Assembly (NCBI RefSeq): GCF_030936135.1
Contig: NC_082610.1
Coordinates: forward strand, 20,594,428 to 20,658,427
DNA: 64,000 nucleotides
Direction: 5' to 3'
DNA from: Gavia stellata
Lineage: Eukaryota > Chordata > Aves > Gaviiformes > Gaviidae
The notes below the pieces were generated by a model. It searched no databases. It saw only the letters and a list, made by a program, of their open reading frames with translations, and had not been told where the DNA came from. Shown one piece after another: positions 60,301 to 64,000 of the stretch; the first letter of the stretch is position 1; each line of letters opens with the position of its first letter. The position numbers and the translations under genes are program-made.

Positions 60301-63300
60301 GAACTCACCAAATAAAGCGTGTGTTTGTTGTTGTTAAGAGGCAGACACTGAATTTCTCTAGCTAAGCCTTTAATCTTAATTTAGAAAATGAGTCAACCAA
60401 TCGCCACGCTACTCCCTACCGCATGTACTCTGAACAGTGCCTGGGCTACAGCCAATTTCCAGCCACGTCCTCCTGGAGAGAAGCATCATGTTACACTCGT
60501 GTTACGTTACTGCAACAGAGGCTGCAGAATTTATCATCAGGTTGTTGCTCTTGGTTTAGATAACAGGGGAAGATGAGCTCATCTGAAAATCAAATTACAG
60601 AGAGCAAACAGGCCGTCTGAAGAAAGAGCAGTAAATTTAGCTGGACCATTCTGTAGATTAAAAGCAAATAAATAGGAGAGCTTAGGCAGGGCTGTAGCAA
60701 GGGCCAGGCTACAAGAAGGAGCTTGAGGAATCAGAGCCGGCCGTCTAGGGCACACCAAAGTAAGCCCCCATCTATTCTTTCCTGTATTTCAGTGACTTTT
60801 CTATACCCTGAAGAAATGCAAGCAACATCAGTTGAAACCAAGAAAGTGACAAAGCCCACGGAGAAGCTCTCGGCAGCCGAGGACAGGGACGGCTTTGTAA
60901 CCACCCCAGGGCTGAGCAGCTTCCCGAGACGGATGACTGGATGGGAGACTACGGGGAACTTACAGTCTGCCTCTGTTTCAGTGTAAAACACACCGTCGTG
61001 CAGACTCCCTCACCAAATTCTGGCTGGCGTTTGAACGCAACTACTTGCGCAGGAGTAGAGACAGCCATTCAGCATGGAGAAGAGCAGTCCACCACTCCCC
61101 TTTGAACCCCCGTTACGTGACAACATGCGGCAGCATCCCAAGGACTGATTTCCTCAGCTAAACAAACCAAGGGCAACCTGACATTTCTCCATTAGAAGAA
61201 CATTTAAGGACTGAAGATGCCAAGTGAAAACTACGTCCTCCAATGTCGAGCAAGAACAACAAGGGACTAGAAACAGACTTTCTATGCTGTTAGGATATAC
61301 CGCACCATTTTTATGGTAGGAAGCTATGATAAAGAAGCGTCAGAAGTCGTATTTGTCTCCATGGGAGTAAAAGAGTAAGCGGGCATGCATAGTCCATCAG
61401 AAGCAGGCAATGCTTCCTTACTGTAGGAATATGTTTTTTCCTCTCATGATTGCATCTTCTGTAAGGGAGAAATGTTGATGGAGAAATCATTTTGGTTATA
61501 AATAGTTACAAGCGTGGTCTCTGAAGTATACTTCTACCAGTTCAAAACAGAAAGGCAAGTGTATAATGCTTTCTTTTGGATTCCAGAGAGAAAAATTTTG
61601 ATAGCTAAAGCACTATCTTCTGTCGCTCCTTTTACTGAGGGATATGATCAAGCCAACAATTACATCTGAAAAATGCTACTAACTCCTGTATCTAAGAAGT
61701 GTGAGGATTTAAAATATGTGCATACCTACAACATGATTGAGTTCTAGTGATAGCACCTCAGTTTTCAAGTCTAAATCCAGGACAAATCTCAAACCCAACC
61801 TTTTATGCAAATTAACGGCAGGGCCATGACGACTTTGAAAGGCACAACGAAGCAATGGGACGTGCCACAGTGGAGTCACACCGCCAGCTCCTGCTCTGCT
61901 TTCTAACCCCTGCGTTATCGGCTCTTTACGGTGCCGTTGGGGCTTACGCCATCCTTAGTGAGTGCTGTGTATTGCATACCTATGAGTCTGTGCACAGGCC
62001 TGCGACCTTCCAAAAGACCTGGATGACAGTATGTTGTGTGCTGGCCATAAACTGTCATCTGATGATACGCGTTAGACATTATGTGACCAAAACGAGGAAC
62101 AGTCTTATTTGACCAAGTTTTTTAAACTCTGATTTTCCTCCAGTTACCTTTTCAGTACATGCCAAGATGCTTGTTTTTATATCCCAACAATGCTTTTTTT
62201 TTTGAAGCACGGGAAAGCAAAAGAGAGTAATACAGCTCTGAGACTGTTCATGTAGAATGAGATCTCCCTTACTTTTCTTGTTGAGTGCGCTGAAACCCAG
62301 AGCAGATCATGTATTACTGTGTTTTCATCTCTGTGACCCAGAGGATCTCATGCCCTCAACAAAATACCTCCGCAGAAATGATTTTATCATTTCAGTACAT
62401 AAGAGGTGAATCATTGTATTTGTATCTTCAGCTTTTGCTGAAGGTCTTTCTGGTCATTTCATTTTAACCTTTCAGGGGAAAGGACAACAAGCAGTTCCTA
62501 CAACAGCTTTTCCTAGTTATCTCAAGCATCGTTTTTCTGAGGGTTCAGCTTTTGAGCGTGGTGGTCCTGGAGCACTTGCTGTTGGACCGGAAGAGCCTCC
62601 AAAAGAAATGCAAAAGCCCAAAGACAGATATCTAAATGAGACATTGCAACTGGCACATCTTATAAGAAAAATATTGGCTACTTTCTAACCTGCTGCAAGA
62701 TCCCTCCGGGCTAGAAGGATCCATACAGCTGGGGTCCATGCTCTCCTTGGTCTTCCTTTAAGATGCCTGCTTGCACTGCAAGCTGGGAGAAGACAGAACA
62801 GCTGTATGGATCAGAACAGCTGATTTCTAATTTAATCCCATTCTCACAGGTAAGAAGGAACACATTGCTAGGAAACAGGCCTGAGTCTTTACTAGGGCTC
62901 CTTATATTTCATTTGTGCTCATCTTGGAGACAATACCCACGAGAGGACAAAATCAACAGAAATGAAACATGGGAAATGCATCTACAATAGGAAGATGCAG
63001 AAACATTTCTCATTTCCAACTCAAACAAAAAAAGCACTGCCAAAAATTAACACAGTATGTGCAAACCAGGTCCTCACCTCTGCAGATTCTGCATTTGGCT
63101 TCAGACAAATAAGGTTGCCCACCACTGTCAGGCGGCTCAGCTTGCAACAAAGTCCCAGGTACCGCATCTGGTTGATGTCCTCAATATTGTTCCCTTCCAG
63201 GTCCAAAACCTCAAGGTGATCCAACCAGGTCAGCTGGCTGAGGTCAGAGATATTGTTGTAGGCTATGTAGAGCTCCTCAGCAGAAGTAAACAGAATAAAT

Positions 63301-63784
63301 ACGTAAACCACAGGCTTGCACAAGTAACACTCAAGATTTGCAAAATGTTGTCTAATATTTGAAATATTACATGGCACAGCATGAAATTAGCATGGAAGTG
63401 GACATTTTTCAAGTGTGGCTGTTGCTGCCTTAAATAATTAGGGCTAATATGGCAACAAATGCTATGCTGCATTAGGCGTCTTCAGGATCAGACCTGAATG
63501 TTACACCTCATTTAAAAAAGAAAATCCTGTAGCGTCTTTTAAACTAACACATGCAATTCAAAGCATCCAACCAAAGTCCTTTAGAAAAACAAAAGGTCAG
63601 AAAAGAACGAAGACTACAAGTAAAGAGAAGAGTATCCACTGAAGATAGTTTTGAGATTGCCATTTGGCAAGACATATCTATACTTACTTTTAGAGAACTG
63701 AAGGAAGAGATCCCATCTAAATCTGAGAGCCCACAGCAAGCCATCCACAGGATGTGGAGATGGGACAACGTGGTTCCAAGATCC
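48132..63784 (-). CDS. LRRC56: LRRC56, leucine-rich repeat protein of dynein-arm transport; 3' nine coding exons (partial)
   Basis: LRRC56 is a cilium protein. Its Chlamydomonas counterpart ODA8 takes part in maturation and intraflagellar transport of outer dynein arms, and human mutations cause a primary ciliary dyskinesia. Nine exons join in consistent phase and encode 510 residues plus a stop; residue numbers below count from the left edge of this partial product. Residues 1-98 hold leucine-rich repeats, 99-157 the LRR cap and an adjoining conserved helix, and 158-325 a conserved patchwork including an [13 protein letters not shown] motif. The rest is low-complexity and probably disordered. 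The N-terminal exons lie beyond 64000. No frameshift or internal stop was found, so the gene looks intact as far as it goes. Confidence 0.93.
49087..49453 (-). CDS. LRRC56: LRRC56 coding exon, proline-serine motif and C-terminal region
   Basis: The acceptor CCCCCCTGTTTCAG and donor CAG/GTACGC enclose 367 bp: two bases, 121 codons, two bases. The peptide starts [16 protein letters not shown] and holds [18 protein letters not shown], then [19 protein letters not shown]. The first motif matches mammalian LVPSPPKHP and the second corresponds to the RRLRVLG region. The remainder is Gln/Ser/Ala rich and unlike the human sequence. Reading on past the donor would end at a stop at 49047-49049, so a longer-intron isoform with an early stop is possible. 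Confidence 0.85.
49524..49890 (+). mobile_element. CR1 LINE in an LRRC56 intron, opposite orientation to the gene
   Basis: The copy runs from 'ttgttcagtctggagaag' to a single terminal ATTCTGTG. The frame to 49852 encodes [37 protein letters not shown] and [17 protein letters not shown] without a stop. It inserted 71 bp upstream (in gene sense) of the acceptor of the 49087-49453 exon. Confidence 0.95.
51363..51473. repeat. Degenerate AATCTAAA tandem repeat in an LRRC56 intron
   Basis: AATCTAAA(A)AGAT-type units recur five times within about 110 bp, with one TTAAATCTAAAAAAGATTAG copy partly palindromic. The units are irregularly spaced, suggesting slippage and decay. Confidence 0.6.
52427..52620 (-). 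CDS. LRRC56: LRRC56 coding exon, acidic and serine-rich
   Basis: The 194-bp exon begins with one base after GATGGTGTCCAG, completing Arg with the previous exon, and ends with one base before donor CAG/GTACTGG. It encodes [16 protein letters not shown], an acidic stretch [20 protein letters not shown] and [18 protein letters not shown]. The segment is probably disordered and could be phosphorylated by casein kinase 2. I know of no equally acidic stretch at this place in the human protein. The acceptor has few pyrimidines, but phase agreement on both sides supports it. Confidence 0.83.
53376..53512 (-). CDS. LRRC56: LRRC56 coding exon with glycine run
   Basis: A strong acceptor (CCTGTCATTTTTGCAG) and donor (GCG/GTGAGACC) enclose 137 bp, open in phase 0 for 45 codons plus two bases. 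It encodes [20 protein letters not shown], then a six-glycine run from a GGA repeat, then [19 protein letters not shown]. The last part aligns loosely with the mammalian LRAWREHGVRPLP block. The other open frame from this acceptor meets a stop. The glycine run is simple-sequence DNA and may vary in length between individuals. Confidence 0.78.
54650..54714 (-). CDS. LRRC56: LRRC56 coding exon, [13 protein letters not shown] motif
   Basis: After a long pyrimidine tract ending TTTTTTCTTAG, two bases complete a Gly codon and 21 codons follow: [21 protein letters not shown]. The CGNPTK-L--RR core is a hallmark of LRRC56. Two donors are possible, G/GTGTAT two bases earlier or GGT/GTATGT. I chose the second because it ends in phase 0, the only phase that keeps the next exon open to its own donor. 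Confidence 0.9.
55020..55040. repeat. GTTT microsatellite in an LRRC56 intron
   Basis: A T run is followed by three GTTT units. It lies in the 1.45-kb intron 54715-56167, in which I see nothing else of note. Confidence 0.8.
56168..56272 (-). CDS. LRRC56: LRRC56 coding exon, conserved post-LRR segment
   Basis: This 105-bp exon starts after TGCTAATGCAG with two bases of a split codon and ends with one base before donor G/GTAATG. The peptide [17 protein letters not shown], then [16 protein letters not shown], parallels the mammalian stretch ending PEDNTSSLTHG. Split codons at both ends agree with its neighbours, each giving Gly. The acceptor tract is weak in pyrimidines; the match in phase and protein decides the boundary. 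Confidence 0.92.
57165..57330. repeat. Possible ancient CR1/L3-type 3' region remnant
   Basis: The segment 'gctttgtaaagtgttgagcatctcccagctccacagtgg' resembles a very old amniote repeat whose recalled form is 'gtgctgagcacctcccagctccc'. No other part of the element is recognised, so the identification is tentative. Confidence 0.3.
57401..57774 (-). mobile_element. CR1 LINE in an LRRC56 intron, same orientation as the gene
   Basis: On the minus strand the copy ends at 57401 with two ATTCTGTG octamers. The frame 57481-57774 reads [37 protein letters not shown] and [19 protein letters not shown] without a stop. Homology begins at 57774, within a few bases of the truncation points of two other copies in this window. 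Confidence 0.95.
58857..59034 (-). CDS. LRRC56: LRRC56 coding exon, LRR cap and conserved helix
   Basis: The acceptor TTTCTCCAG opens 59 codons plus one base, ending at donor G/GTACGT. The peptide begins [20 protein letters not shown], the C-terminal LRR cap in which a short helix ([10 protein letters not shown]) precedes LEYLDEIP. It continues [15 protein letters not shown], matching the conserved DW(L)xxKExIK segment of LRRC56. The phase 0 start matches the upstream exon and the one-base overhang matches the downstream exon. Confidence 0.93.
59035..63077 (-). other. LRRC56: Large LRRC56 intron (4.0 kb)
   Basis: No transposon was recognised. Two small plus-strand frames in it, 60793-60986 and 61855-62112, are described in the findings as possible nested antisense exons. 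A strong donor-like CAG/GTAAG on plus lies at about 62849. Confidence 0.6.
63078..63275 (-). CDS. LRRC56: LRRC56 coding exon, leucine-rich repeats
   Basis: Exactly 66 codons lie between the acceptor TTCTGCTGAG and the donor GAG/GTGAGG, phase 0 on both sides. Two clear repeats are [15 protein letters not shown] and [15 protein letters not shown], followed by a third, [14 protein letters not shown]. The regular Leu/Asn pattern forms the concave face used for protein binding in this fold. An acceptor three bases further in would keep the frame and drop one Glu, so the start is certain only to within one codon. Confidence 0.94.
63688..63784 (-). CDS. LRRC56: LRRC56 coding exon, leucine-rich repeat (first in window)
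   Basis: After an acceptor TTTCTTTTATAAG, one base completes a codon, then 32 codons are open up to a donor AAA/GTAAGTAT. The peptide [14 protein letters not shown] plus [18 protein letters not shown] is a leucine-rich repeat of the SDS22-like type and closely resembles the same stretch of mammalian LRRC56. The exon ends in phase 0. The split first codon shows that at least one more exon lies upstream, to the right. Confidence 0.93.
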
Positions 63785-64000
63785 CTTATAAAAGAAACAA
63801 TTCAAGCTCTATTTGAGTGGATGAAGGAACTCAAGACTTGCCTTTCCTTTTTCCTAAGACTAGGCCACTGCTACTTCCTTCAAATCTCACGTTGTTTACA
63901 AGAAATGTCATTAAAAATGTTCACCTTCAAAGGTGGAGAATAAAATTATACCCCTCTCTACTTCTATCTCTCACAGACATCTTTGTTCTTGCATGACAAC

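Noticed and set aside
1..64000. CRISPR arrays, operons, tRNA or rRNA genes, prophage
   Set aside because: None seen. Tandem repeats here are minisatellites without spacers, and the genome is clearly a vertebrate one.

Overview
This window is nuclear DNA from a bird. Several 5'-truncated CR1 LINEs, the main avian retrotransposon, are scattered through it. They end in the CR1 tail octamer ATTCTGTG and keep readable pieces of the CR1 reverse-transcriptase C-terminus. Real genes here have short exons with consensus splice sites, so most long open frames are chance frames in GC-rich DNA or CR1 remnants. The species cannot be told from the sequence.

The one gene I can name is LRRC56, the leucine-rich-repeat cilium protein related to Chlamydomonas ODA8. 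It is on the minus strand and occupies the right quarter, from its stop codon at 48132-48134 to at least 63784. Nine coding exons can be placed by splice sites, reading phase and protein similarity. Their phases agree at all eight junctions and give 510 codons plus a stop. The 5' exons (start codon and first leucine-rich repeats) lie beyond base 64000, where HRAS would be expected from vertebrate gene order. The introns hold two CR1 copies, one in each orientation.

The left edge (about 100-220, perhaps to 825) carries at least one convincing plus-strand exon of a gene I do not recognise. Next comes a CpG island (about 1480-1960) with a GGCTCC hexamer array and a 16-bp array of CACCC/GC boxes. 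About 430 bp of AT-rich minisatellite, with alternating T and A tracts, directly abuts the island.

Between about 2.4 and 48.1 kb I find no gene I can name. This stretch holds CR1 copies of different ages, a few ancient MIR-like SINE remnants, minisatellites and microsatellites, some AT-rich blocks that look like conserved non-coding DNA, and two weak exon candidates near 43.7 and 44.7 kb. RASSF7, LMNTD2 and PHRF1, which follow LRRC56 in mammals, were not recognised. Either the order differs, these genes have diverged, or they lie to the left. No prokaryotic system, CRISPR array, tRNA or rRNA gene was seen.
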